From assembly GCA_964036045.1 (NCBI GenBank), contig OZ038380.1:63100591-63164590 (forward strand): DNA of 64,000 nucleotides, in the 5' to 3' direction. The stretch is from Eutreptiella sp. 'Long Island Sound 2002' (lineage: Eukaryota > Euglenozoa > Euglenophyceae > Eutreptiales > Eutreptiaceae). A model generated the notes under the pieces. The model was not told where the DNA came from. It saw only the letters and a program-made list of their open reading frames with translations, and ran no database searches. The position numbers were made by a program, and so were the translations under genes. Positions 53,920 through 64,000 of the stretch are shown here, piece after piece. The first letter of the stretch is position 1. Every line of letters starts with the position of its first letter.

Positions 53920-54790
53920 CAGGTTTCGGGTACTAGACGGCTTTCGGCCACAGGGGGCCACCTGGTGGGGCCAGGTGACAGCCTCCCCATCGGGACCTAG
54001 TGGGGGGCCCTTCATGACACACCTCCTGCCTGCCAGCGGAGTACCCCAGATTCACAGGGCTCGGAGCCCTGTCCCTCCCCGGCCTCCCCATTTCGCCACT
54101 CTCTGATCAGTGCTTCGCTTAGCAACCGTGGTTGCCAGCGCTTACCCACTACGCTGCCCCCCTCATGCATGGTCGCCCAAGGCGCCGGCGCTGCAGGGCC
54201 CGTGCTACTGGCTTGTCGGCAGTGAGACCCCCATGGGCTGGCGGGGAGGCTGCCTAGCCATGGGGCTGGTGCGCAGCACTTTGTACTTTGTACTTTGCCA
54301 CTACTGCCTTGGCGGGTGCAGTGCCCTGGTTGTGTGTGTGCAGCGCTCGTGGCAGGTCTGTTTGGGGGAGGGGCGAGCTGGTTCCCTGTCCCCCCCCCCT
54401 TGTGTCTCCCTCTTCCCTCGCGCTCCCCGGTGCGTGTCGCGGGTTGTCCTGTCCAGGTGTCCCTTTCCTTCGCCTGCTGGTACGCCATGCCATGCGGTCT
54501 GTGCAGTCGGCGAGCCCGGTCTGGTTGCCCTTCGGGTCCGCGCCGCGTTCCTGTTGTGTGTGTGTGTGCTCGTGCACCCACGGTGTACGCTCCCCCCCCT
54601 GGTCGGCGTGGCCCGCGCAACGCGCGCGGTACCTGCCAAGAGCGCCGGTAGGGCCGTACGAAGCGGTTTCTGCCCCTCCGCGTTTCCTCACCCGGTCCCG
54701 TGCTCCGCCTTTTTAGCTCGGGGGGGGGGGGACGCTGGCCCGGCCTCTTCGTCCCCCTGCCTGGCTCTCGGTCGCTTGTCCCCTTGGCAG
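53920..54790. repeat. Paralogous segment, copy 2
   Basis: Second copy of the 48,530-49,370 segment in the same orientation. The matching minus-strand frame (within 54,012-54,980) retains TGTRRGPEGQPDRAR and MAYQQ. At its right edge the sequence changes to G-run-rich DNA instead of the 209-bp satellite. Confidence 0.8.
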
Positions 54791-55300
54791 CAGGCCTGCG
54801 TGCCCGGGGCTGTCCAGGTCCGGGGGGGCGTGGGCGGGGATCGGAGGGGGGGCATTTGGGGGCAGGGGCCTCCTGTCGCCCCCCCTGGGGGTGTGGCAGG
54901 GCCCGGGCCCGTCGGAGGGGCCTCGGTGATTGGGGCTGGGGAGCCACTCGTCCGTCCCTCTGCCTCCCCTGCACGGGCACCCAGGCTGGTTTTTTCTGCG
55001 TCGCTTAGGCCATGGAGGGCGCAGCCTCCATACCACTCTGCTTTGTGTCTGTGTGCTTCTGCCCGGGCCCCGCCCGGAGGGGGGCGCAGCGGGGGGCCTG
55101 GTGCTCCGGCTGGCGACCGGTGGGCCAGGTTGGCAGGTCTGGTGCTTCGTTACCCCTCAGGGGGGGGGCGTCACCGGCCTGCAGGTTTGCGTCTTGCAGC
55201 TTCGGGAGGTTACCGGGGAAGCGGGGGGGGGGTTACGGTCAGAGAGCGCTAGGCAGGTCGCGACCTCCCGCTCGTTCGCCGCGAGTCAGGGGGGGGAGGG
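54791..55300. other. GC-rich unassigned DNA with G runs
   Basis: Many G runs of 7-9 bases (for example near 54,825, 54,850, 55,160 and 55,220). No tandem unit or gene is clear. Confidence 0.4.
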
Positions 55301-56760
55301 CGATGCCAGGAAAATGTGGTCCCCCCGCCTCCCATCGACCCCCCGTATCGGTTCTCGGCTGTGCCAACTGTCTGGCGGCTGTGGGGAGTGGCGTCCCGGG
55401 TGCCGTGCTCAAGGGCCAAGGCCCGGGGGTCCGGAAGGTTAGCGGCTCGCGGGCCAGGCGGGCATCCCACCACAATTTGGTTCCCCTATATGGGCGCCGC
55501 AACTGTCAGAAATCACCGTCGCCCGGGCTGCGCGGCAGCGGCGCGCCGGCCTGCGTCAGGGGCCACAGTCTGGGGGGGGTGTTCTCCTCAGAGTGCCTTG
55601 ACATGCGAGCGGCAGGCAACAGGGGGGGCAGGGTGGCCTTGTGTGCCCCACGCCGCAACTCGCCCGGCTGCCGGTTGTCTGGGGCCCTCCGGCTCGGGAC
55701 TGCCTGGCGCTCTTGGGTGCTGGGTGCGGCCCGGGGGGTTAGCAGTCAGCGGGTCAGTCTCTGTGGCCGTGCGCGCCCGCGTACCGCGGTCCGCTGGCGC
55801 GCCCCGCGCCCGGCCATTCCCCATCCCTAGCATGCCCGCGGTCGCCATGGCCCATCTCGGTCAGGTTCAGTGAGGGCACCCTTCTCCTGCATGTCCTGGT
55901 GTGCAGGTGGCTGCGGGGAGGGGGGGTGCTCCGGCTCTGGGGGTCAGTGCCCGCTGGGGGAGCACCTCGGGTCGCTGGCCTGTGCCCCCCTCCCTCGTTC
56001 GCCATATGGGGCTCGGCCCGCCGGGCGCCGGGCAATTGCCTTGCCCTCCGCCCACAGGTCCCCCTGCCACCTGCGTCGCCGCTTTTGTGGGGGCTGGCGC
56101 AGTGTGGTGCCGCCGGGCGGCGCGCCAGGGCGGCTTGGCGTCCCCCACGTCGCGACGTGCTGCCCCCTTCCTTGGCTGTCGGGGGGGCTGTTTTTGCACT
56201 GAACGGCGCCTGTTATGGCTGGCCAGGCCGGTAAGGCTGTCGGGGGGGCCTGGTGCTTGTGGGCACTGGGGGCGGCAGTCCGCGTCAGTGGTCAGCGGCA
56301 CAGAAGGAGGCTGCATTGCCGTGCACGTCCGTGTGTTGCGCGTCGCCGGCGTCTGCCCACCTGGCGGTACCCCCTCCCGCGTGCCTGCGGCCGTTGTGGC
56401 CCTCCAAGGCCAGCAGGGGCGCCTCCCACCGCATGTTCTTGCGGGCAGACGGCCGGGGGGGGTTGTACCCAGGCTCAAGGGGCCATGATCTGCGGAGGGG
56501 AGCACCTTTGGCCGGTGGCCCACGCCTGCGCAGTTGGCTGCGGCGGCCCCCCCTTCCCCCCCTTCGGTGCTTGCCATCAGGGTTCCGAGGTTCGGCCCAC
56601 CAGGCGCCGGGCCAGACCCCCGGCAGGTTGTTCCCAGCCCCCCTGGCCGCTGGCGCCATCACCCTTGGGTCCCGCCGTCACGTGCGCCTCCGCTTTTGTG
56701 GGGGCTGGGGCTGCATTGGTGGCGGGTTCCTTGAGCGGTAGCGCCATTGGATGAGGGCGA
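55301..56760. repeat. GC-rich tandem repeat, ~0.55-0.6 kb units
   Basis: Matching landmarks recur about 550-610 bp apart: CGCTTTTGTGGGGGCTGG near 56,078 and 56,692; GGGAGCACCT near 55,957 and 56,499; CACTGGGGGCGGCAGTC versus a related GGTGCTGGGTGCGGC region near 56,265 and 55,715. There are about two and a half diverged units. Minus-strand Pro/Ala/Gly-rich frames span it and lead into the coding-like series at 56.8-58.5 kb. Confidence 0.65.
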
Positions 56761-56839
56761 CCCGCAGGGCCCCGGGCAGCCAGAAATTGGCCTAGGCGTC
56801 CGTGACGCGGAGTACCGTGCCCCCCTCCAGAGAAGCCAG

Positions 56840-57241
56840 TCATCCTGGCTCCCTGTCGGGCCATCCTGCCCGGATCACGGCCTGGAGGAACCTGTCGTGG
56901 TCCTCCCTGGCCACCCAACCCCCTGGGGGTACCTCCCGGTTCCCCCCGTCCCGCCAGAGGAGCACGGCATCGAAGGGCCGTTTCCTCATGTACCCTGAGG
57001 TGGCCCAGTTTAGCCATCCATACACCTCCAGCACCAGGGGGGGGGTCTCGCCACCCAGGGGGACGGGGACCGCGTCCCAGTCCTGGACCCAGTCGCTCCG
57101 GGGCTCGGCGAGGCGCGAGGCTGCTTCCTGTGCCAGGCCTGCCCGTAGCTGTCGCGCCGCCGGGGCGGCGGCCATCCGCCCCGGCTCCGCGCTGCGCCCC
57201 CTTGCCGACAGGGCGGCAGGCAGCCGTGCCGGCTCCGCCAT
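56840..57241 (-). CDS. Coding-like minus-strand frame, unknown function
   Basis: 133 codons with non-repetitive, plausible protein sequence (DWVQDWDAVPVPLGGETPPL, LEVYGWLNWATSGYMRKRPF, WVAREDHDRFLQAVIRAGWP). It continues, frameshifted, from the Gly/Lys-rich frame upstream, which ends at about 57,010. I recognise no domain. It is likely part of the same degenerate element gene as the 57-62 kb series. Confidence 0.4.
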   Translation of the reverse strand: MAEPARLPAALSARGRSAEPGRMAAAPAARQLRAGLAQEAASRLAEPRSDWVQDWDAVPVPLGGETPPLVLEVYGWLNWATSGYMRKRPFDAVLLWRDGGNREVPPGGWVAREDHDRFLQAVIRAGWPDREPG

Positions 57242-58461
57242 CGGCTCCCGCGCCGCGGGGGCGGGGTCGTCCGGGGCATCGCCGTGGTGGCGGGGGAGCG
57301 GTTGGCGTGGAAGCTGGGAGGGTTTGGGGGGATCAGGGCCCCCAATTCAGGGTCAATGTTGTAGATGGGCAGGGGATGGTGATAGTGGGCGTGGTGCGCG
57401 TGGGCGTGTGGCGCCGACATCTGCTTGATGCCAGGGGGCATGCACCGCACCGCCTGGACCTCCGGCTGCGGGGCCTCCCCGCTTCCCTTCCCCGGCCCCT
57501 CGCCCCTACCCTCCCCTCCCTCCCCCGGGCCCTGTCCTCCCTGTCCGCAGTGGCCCACGTCGCACCCCCTGTCCTTGCCCCCGGGCCCTTTCCCTGCCCC
57601 CGGGCCCTTTCCCTGCCCCCGGCCCCTGGCAGCTGTGCGCCCCCTCCCGCCTGCTGCCTTGCCCGTTTTCCTTATCGTGCCCCGTGCCTCCCCCACCGCC
57701 GCCCTTGCCCTTGCCTTTCCCGTCCCTGTGCCTTGCCCCGCTACCGCCTGCGCCTTTGCCCTTCCTGTGCTCCTGCCCCTCTCCGCCGCTGCGAGCGCCC
57801 CGGCCCTTCCCCTGCGTCTGCCCCCCCCGCTCCCGCCCGCGCCTTTGCCCGCCCCTGGTACCTGCCCCCCTCCTCCACCACCTGCCACCTTTCCACGGCT
57901 GCCTTTTGTCCCTTGCCCTGGGCCTCCGCGTTTTGCATCCCGCCCCGTACGATTGCCGTCTCCTCTGTGTCCCCCGGCCCCCTCGCGTCCTGCTTGGACC
58001 ACCCGACATTGCAGCTGCGGCAGCGTGATGACCATCGGCATGCGTTTGGGGGTTGGGACGCGGACGGGCCGTGGCCTCCCCTCCGGGAAGACGGCCTTGG
58101 GCGGGTACAGCTTGCGGGGGCTAACGTTGCTGTGGCTAGGCTTGGTGTGTGCGGGGTACTTGGCGCCCGCCGTGCCCTCCGCTGCGGCCTCTGCGGACCC
58201 TGGCGGCTGGCCTGGTGGGGCGCCCTGGGCAAGCGCGGGGCCGGTCCCGCGCGCCGGTGGCGTACCGTGGGCTGCGGCGTGGCCAGCTGGTGCGGCTGTT
58301 GCGGCACCATGCGGCCTGTCCGGCGGCGTGTACGGGGCCCCTCCTGCGGGCAGGGTGGCAGGGGCAACAGCATGGGCGGCAGGGGCAGCCTCCCCGGCCA
58401 GCTCCGGTTCGGCGACCGGCGGCTCGGGGTTGCTTGGGGCCGCGCGGGGCTGCTCAGCCAA
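57010..58461 (-). CDS. Basic Gly/Lys/Arg-rich protein-like frame
   Basis: A 483-codon minus-strand frame. Residues 1-150 are Pro/Ala-rich, ending with HSNVSPRKLYPPKAVFPEGR and MVITLPQLQCRVVQAGR. Residues of about 160-330 are low-complexity Gly/Arg/Lys (GKGPGAGKGPGGKDRG). A His-rich part follows (HAHAHHAHYHHPLPIYN). The middle matches the C-rich plus-strand tract 57,480-57,900, so much of its length may be repeat expansion. An RNA-binding element protein is possible, but this is inference. Confidence 0.35.
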   Translation of the reverse strand: MAEQPRAAPSNPEPPVAEPELAGEAAPAAHAVAPATLPAGGAPYTPPDRPHGAATAAPAGHAAAHGTPPARGTGPALAQGAPPGQPPGSAEAAAEGTAGAKYPAHTKPSHSNVSPRKLYPPKAVFPEGRPRPVRVPTPKRMPMVITLPQLQCRVVQAGREGAGGHRGDGNRTGRDAKRGGPGQGTKGSRGKVAGGGGGGQVPGAGKGAGGSGGGRRRGRAGALAAAERGRSTGRAKAQAVAGQGTGTGKARARAAVGEARGTIRKTGKAAGGRGRTAARGRGQGKGPGAGKGPGGKDRGCDVGHCGQGGQGPGEGGEGRGEGPGKGSGEAPQPEVQAVRCMPPGIKQMSAPHAHAHHAHYHHPLPIYNIDPELGALIPPNPPSFHANRSPATTAMPRTTPPPRRGSRWRSRHGCLPPCRQGGAARSRGGWPPPRRRDSYGQAWHRKQPRASPSPGATGSRTGTRSPSPWVARPPPWCWRCMDG

Positions 58462-60902
58462 CAGGCCGACCGAAACCGCGGCCTCCCCCAGCCGCCGCTA
58501 CTCCCGCGCATCCTGGGAAGACGGGGGAGCGGGAGCGAGACCAGCGGTGGTGGCAGTCGTCCCGCTGGGGGGAGCCATCCAAGTCTGACATTATAGCTAC
58601 TCTGGCAGGTGTGCGTGGCTGCAGGCGCGCCTGTCCTACTATCCCCCAGTGCATCGGTGGCGTGCTTTTGGTTGTGCTGTTTGATGCCCGGGGGGTGGGG
58701 GGGCTGATGGGTCCTGGCGGTTGCCCTGGGTGGTCATGGGCCGTTCGCCATCCACCGGCACTGGGGCGGGAGGCGGGCGGGCCACTCAGCTTAGAGCCTG
58801 CGCCACAACTCCCAGTCCGGGGCAGGGCTCAGGGTGCTGTGCCCTCGGGGATCGTCAGGGGTTGCCGGATGGAGCCGCACAAGGTGGACCCCCGTGACTT
58901 CGGTGACCTCCTGTGTCCGCAGGAAGGCGTGTACCGCGTCCCGCGCCGTGGGCGCCGGGAGGGGGTGACGGGGCGCGGGCGCTGCCCCGTAGAGGTGGGC
59001 CCGGGTGGTTTCGAAGGCCCGCTCCGAGTCCCCGCGGGTCATGACGAAGAGGAGGAGCAGGGAGGTCCCCGGGTGGTCTTGCCAGAGGATCTGTCCCCTG
59101 TGGTGGGCGCCGCTGGTCCTGGAGAGGGCAGGGGACAGGTGTGGGTGGGACCAGCCGCGAGGCGCAGGGGTGGCTGGTGGGGGGGCAGGGCACCAGGTGG
59201 GATCCAGGAGGAACTCGTCGCACATGACGGCGCATGGGGGGGTCGTATGGTGCTGTCGTACACCGGATTGGTCAGGCGGGGGCGGCAGGGCGTCTCGCCC
59301 GCGCATTCCAAGAATATCGTGACTTCCCCTGATTCCAAGTCCTTGTCCAGCTGGTGCAGGAGGTGAAGCGCCGCATCTAGTTCGGACATCCCTCCCAGGT
59401 TCGTGGCCCATGCCTGGTTCAGGTACGGGGCCGCGTCGATCGAGAGGCATGTCCTCAGGGCGTGCAGCAGGACGGGGCGCTGCTGTGGAGAGAGGTGGCT
59501 GACCCCTCGCTCGTCAGCCGCAGCGCGTCTCCTATTGATAGGTGCCGGTCCGACTGGTTGAACGTGTGCCACTACATCCACTACCCATAGAGGGCCGCCT
59601 CAGGGTCCACGAGTCCTGGGCGCACAGCGTTCATGACCCGGTGCATGGCCGGGAGTAGTGTGAGGGCTCCTGCCCCGTTGAGGGCCAGGACAACCAAAAG
59701 GGCGGCCTCGTCGAAGAACGCCCTCGCGCTGCCCGCCTGGTTGTGCGGGGCGGCGGCATGCGCCGCGTGCGCCTCCGCCACCACACCCGCCACCAGGTCC
59801 CATACGGTCGCCTCCTGCGCCCCGCGGCAGGAACAGGCATGCTCCGGCCCGTTCCCCCTTCGGCGGGGCATTGTGCTGCGGGCTCTGCAATGCGCGGAGT
59901 CGCGTGGAGGTCAGGGCGCGAACACGTGTGACAAGTGCGCGACGGACGTGGGGTCCCTCAGGTGCACCTGGATCCACAGGAGAGCAGCACCCGCGGGGCC
60001 CGCTTGGCCATGCAAGGGGGTCTGTGCGCCGTCGATGTGCCGCTGCAGCGCCTCCTCCTCAGTGCGCCGGCGAGGGCCCGCGGGTGGCTTGAGACAGTGG
60101 CACGCGGCCACCTAGGAGCATTGCGTGCACCTGTTGGTGCCCGCCGGTATGGAGGAGGACACCGTATCGCACTCTCCGCAGAGGTGGCTGGTTTGTGAGA
60201 GTTGGGAGGCCGGGGACCAGTGCTCAAGGCAGCTGAGCCAGACATCGTCCCACCCTTGGCTTAGGGGGCCTCAGAGCTCCCACAGGCGGGCGCGGACGCG
60301 GCGCCGGTAGTCTATGTTGAGCGTTTTCTGCCGGACCGCCTGCCACGTGTCGTCGGGGAGTACTTTGTGGTCACGGAAGGCCGCTATGACCTCATCCTAC
60401 TCCGGGCGGGGGTTCCCCTAGGTCGTCGCCATATAGGTCTGACGTCCGTTTGGTGGGGCACAAGAGCATCCAATCGGCATCCATCTGCGGTACCCCGGTG
60501 GAGGAGGGATAGCAGGGCGCCGTCAGCGACCGCGTCCCATCCAACCTTTAGCCTGTCGTAGCCGTCCAGTTCCTGGCGCAGCGCGGCGGCAAGGTCTGTG
60601 GGGAGCATAACCAGCAGGGGTCCTGGAGGATAACCCAGCCGGGACAGGGCGTCATCGTACGTAGGCCCCCCTTTTTTGAAATGCGCCACCGTGAGCTTGG
60701 TGCCCCCGTGCTCCGGGGGGAGCCACAGGACGGTGGCTGCGTCGCACCCCGATGTACGTATCCCCGCGGCCCGGAGTATGTTGGTGGTGCGAAGCACAAG
60801 CCAGCGGGGAGGAGCGCGGGGAGGAGCGAGGACACGTCGCTTCCCCATCCCGCATATGGCTCCGGGGTCGCCCACAGCCATTCCGTGGTCTCTGCGTCCC
60901 AC
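58462..60902 (-). pseudogene. Degenerate long coding region, frameshifted
   Basis: Successive minus-strand frames (60,384-60,902; 59,581-59,871; 59,039-59,581; 58,791-59,450) show natural-looking protein, for example TVAHFKKGGPTYDDALSRLG, LAAALRQELDGYDRLKVGWD, TNLGGMSELDAALHLLHQLD and GEVTIFLECAG. They change frame several times. They appear to continue the zf-RVT-like frame at 61.5-62.2 kb in the same direction. No catalytic motif was recognised. A retroelement C-terminal region or a second protein of that element is the best guess. Confidence 0.4.
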
Positions 60903-60919
60903 AGGTGCCAGGGTCCGCC

Positions 60920-61516
60920 CTACAAATCACCGTGGGCCGCGGTCTGGTGTGCGGTCCCCATCCCTGCAGTGGGATGGCGGTGTACTGCATTGCTGGGGTT
61001 TGCGCTGCGCGTGTCGGCGCACACCACTGGCTCCATCTGTGCACCCACTCCGCGCCCACAATGTGTGCCTCCCACGCGGTCATCGAATTGCGTCCGACGA
61101 TCCACGGCGGGAAGAGCGCGCCTCGGGGGTGCTTCCAGAAACCCCCCGCGCAGGTCCCAGTAGGGATGGGGATCCATCTGGGCGGGGCACTCCAGATGGC
61201 CGGTCACCAGGCGGAGGGAGGCGACGAAGTCCCTGCAGGGACGCGGGGCAGGGCAGGGACAGTCGCCCTCCGCCGCAGTGAGCCATCGGTGCACCCGGGC
61301 GACCGCGCTGTCAGGCCCGCCGAGGAGTTGCTCCAGCCAGTGGTTGTGGAGCTCTGGCACGAAGTCCCCCAGGCGGAGCATGTGCTGGAGGAACTCTTGC
61401 ATGGAGGTCACCCCTGGCGGATCGTAGCGGGCAGTTGCGCGGAGCTGCGTCTCCGCCGGCTCGGGCACCAGCCTGGAACTGAACACCCCGGTCAGATCAG
61501 AGCAGGCGGAGCGCAA
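60920..61516 (-). pseudogene. Coding-like frame downstream of the zf-RVT motif
   Basis: 199 codons, natural composition in the first two thirds (VTSMQEFLQHMLRLGDFVPE, LHNHWLEQLLGGPDSAVARV, CRDFVASLRLVTGHLECPAQ). It follows the 61,526-62,191 frame after a stop and frame change, so both may come from one ancestral gene. Function unknown. Confidence 0.4.
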
Positions 61517-61525
61517 CGAGGCAAC

Positions 61526-62191
61526 TCACATCGCCTTATCCCCGGGCAGGAGGTGTGAGGCCGCTGCTTGGACCGCCTGGCGGTAGTGGGTCCAGAGGAG
61601 CCGCGAATGGGCGCAGCCCACGTGCATGTGCACCGGGGTCTCTTCCCTGCCCCCGCAGAGGAGGCATGGGTCTGTGAGGACGGCGTCACCGGAGAGCCGC
61701 TCCTTCCGGGTGCAGAGCCTGGGTTGCACCGGCGTGTGGCCGTCCCTGGCCCGTAGCGCCCGGCGGTTCATGGCCGCCGCGGTGAAGTCCAGGAGGTGGA
61801 CGTAGGCTGTGGCGTGGGCTGTGCCCATGGGCTTGTGCCCCCGATGCGTCGGCCCTTGGCTGAGTTGCGTCTGCTGGGCCACCGCGCCAAGTGTCCGCAT
61901 GGTGGGGGACCGCAGCGTGAGCTGGCCATCAGTGCCGGCGACAATTAGCTGGGCGTGGCTGGGACCCGGCGGCGCGTTCTGCAGGACGGTGGCCTGGGAT
62001 GCCGCCCAGTCCGCCTTGTGCAGCAGCGTGTTGCTGTGATGTGACGTGGCTCGGGCAAACCAGAACAGGTGCTGGGTATGCTGCCCACGAACGCGCGAGC
62101 CGTCCTGAAGCCACTTCATGGGCATCTGGTTGACTGCCTTTGCCGCGCCCGCAGGGACGCCTGTGGGCCGCTCGTGGTCCGCATGCCGCAC
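61526..62191 (-). pseudogene. Retroelement protein fragment with RT-type zinc finger (zf-RVT-like)
   Basis: A 221-codon minus-strand frame. Near its end CLLCGGREETPVHMHVGC gives C176-x2-C179, H188/H190, C193, followed by SRLLW; this matches the zinc-binding region found after the reverse transcriptase in many plant-type LINEs. The preceding part (AYVHLLDFTAAAMNRRALRA) also fits that region. No reverse transcriptase lies upstream: just beyond 62,240 the DNA becomes AT-richer and unrelated. This suggests 5' truncation of the element. More than 3 kb of coding-like DNA after such a finger is unusual for a LINE. Confidence 0.55.
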
Positions 62192-62249
62192 TAAAGAAGG
62201 TTCCTACCAGGACCGGCCCCTGCTGCACCCCTTCCACCATTTCCTGTCA

Positions 62250-64000
62250 CTCCTATGGTTTTGCTTCTAACCAGGTTCTGCATGATCTTGCCCTATCCCG
62301 CACGATTTCCCACAAAAAATAGTAAAATATGGCTCCTTCACACAAATCCTGATCCCTTGCAATAACCATCTCCCAGGTACAATAGCTCCAATCCAAATAC
62401 TCCACACTGAGGGCTTCCAAGGATGTTTGAGGTCCCGGGTTGACACTCAACAATTCTTTTCAACACGCCGGTCGTCTCACGGTGCACACAGAGACACGGG
62501 CGTTGGGCATGTACATAGAATTGCACCAATAGAATAATGGAAAAAGAAGTCCTGAAATTGGCATATGAACACATATCGAGCAAAATTGGGGAAAGAGGTA
62601 AACATACAAAATCACAGCCATAGACCCCTCATTCCCTGGACTCAAGACCTTCTCTTGACTCGCCAACATGATGCCCTGAACCCAGTCAAACAAGATGGCT
62701 AAATGCCATGTGTCAAACGTCACTACACAAACCTCAAAAGTGTGTTCCCTCTGGGGCCTCTAAATCCTAGCCCAATAGGGGAGGTGGCGTGTCGTGGCCT
62801 AGAGTGGCACTCAGGACCATGCCCTACCCTGACATAACTTTGGTTGGACTTGGAGTCGATTGGGCCTGGGGATTTGCCCCATGAAGATGACCTCACAACA
62901 TAGCAAAATTAGGCAAATCACACCATAGTGCCCAAAATTCAATTATATACTCAAAAATGCATACGGCTAATGTTCAAATGCTCCATGCATGTGTCAAACC
63001 GGACAGTAATATACAAGGGTGATATAGACCAAGGATGGATGCCCAAGAATATCCCAACATTGACACCCAAACCCCTCCGGATATACGCATGCCATGCTTC
63101 ACAAGTCAACTCACGAATTTGAGACCTAATTTGGTGAGGCCTCGTGTGCCACGCCGAAGTGACCACATGATCTGGCATATGGTGAGGTACAACACCGAAG
63201 CATATGCCAACATATACCCAACATACCATAATTCATAGATCTCTAGGCACTTTACTGTTAGCTGACCAGTTGAGCACATAAAAAACAAAAATGAGCATAA
63301 AATGAGGTCAAAACATGCAAATGTTGCTAATTTCATGATAACCACAATAGTATATAACTTCGCTCACCCATGGTATCAACATATGGTTCAAAACACGATT
63401 ACTTGGGACCATTTGCAAACAATGCCCCCGCTTGGATCCCCACATGGGCGCATAGGGACACCTTCGAACCTCCTCCCAACACGCACCATGAAAATGGGAA
63501 AATTGATAGTGGCACTTGTGGGTCGCTCCGTAGGCCTTCCCAAATGCACTCTATGTGCAGTAGACTTAGTCTAGCGCTATGGAATTCACCATTGGGACAT
63601 GGGCAAAGCCCTTGCCACGTATGACTCCACATATCTTCCTACAAACGGAGATATATCACATGGGCGTGAGCATAGCGAAGCACATACCATCCATGTAACA
63701 CATACCCTTAAAAGTGGCTCCCACCATGATATGCCATGCCCCTCCATGGACATAACTTCACTTTAAAAATACGTAGGAACCCAAAAAAGGTTTCTGCGCA
63801 ACACCAACACTCATGCGGTACACTCGAAAGCCGCATTAAAATATTCGTTTGCACGGTCCAAGAGTTATATGTCATTTTCTACCCCCCTCACCATTAACCC
63901 TTGCTACAGCAGGCATGTGTGCACATCAAAGGCGTTTGACGCTCTCCAAAATAATTTGAGACCTAGGCGTTTCCAGCCCATATCTCAAAATTGTAACTCG
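62250..64000. other. AT-richer intergenic DNA, nothing recognised
   Basis: Composition changes sharply from the GC-rich element DNA to the left. Only short frames (up to about 90 codons) occur, none recognisable. No tandem repeat, RNA gene or transposon end was seen. Confidence 0.5.

Overview
This 64 kb window looks like repeat-dense nuclear DNA of a eukaryote with a large genome. It has no operon structure, compact gene packing or bacterial-style genes. Almost everything recognisable is a transposable element, an element relic, or a tandem repeat. Recognisable proteins are a PIF/Harbinger-type DDE transposase, a RING-finger/Tudor-like protein beside it, a non-LTR retrotransposon with AP-endonuclease and reverse transcriptase, a second locus with an RT-type zinc finger, and a Ty3/gypsy polyprotein relic. 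I suspect a protist alga (dinoflagellate or early-diverging green alga) from the style of the LINE and Ty3 sequences. That is a guess; the sequence does not prove it.

Layout. 0-5 kb: a 10-bp minisatellite (core CCTGTCGC), then on the minus strand a broken Harbinger-type transposase and a 791-codon RING/Tudor-like gene, the best intact gene here. 5-9 kb: tandem duplications, poly-C repeats, a G/C-run hairpin, a 16-bp repeat, a lone 132-codon minus-strand frame and a 30-bp minisatellite. 9.4-10.1 and 18.5-19.2 kb: inverted copies of a second minisatellite-bearing repeat ('family B'). Between them lie degenerate minus-strand coding-like DNA, a CA/GA-rich block, a ~123-bp dimeric repeat and a decayed gag-like region. 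19.6-22.3 kb: CTG repeats, another 30-bp minisatellite and an inverted second copy of the Harbinger 3' end plus minisatellite ('family A'). 22.3-29.3 kb: a decayed minus-strand LINE. 29.3-38.3 kb: a G/T-rich tandem repeat family whose orientation flips at about 32.43 and 34.2 kb, interrupted by a complete non-autonomous LTR element (34,854-37,489) with 887/886-bp LTRs, a 4-bp target duplication and a polypurine tract. 40.9-43.0 kb: a Ty3/gypsy relic. 43-48.5 kb: mostly low-information DNA with one acidic, Gln-rich open frame. 48.5-54.8 kb: two paralogous ~850-bp segments bracketing a ~209-bp satellite and a second CA-rich block. 55-62.2 kb: GC-rich tandem repeats and a long degenerate minus-strand coding series ending in a zf-RVT-like motif. 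62.25-64 kb: AT-richer DNA with nothing recognised.

No host pathway can be reconstructed. The main points of interest are the Harbinger neighbour with RING and Tudor-like domains, the association of one 10-bp minisatellite with two element families that share a short edge motif, the compact LTR element, and a 20-bp hairpin/start-codon module shared between that element and a locus at 43.8 kb.
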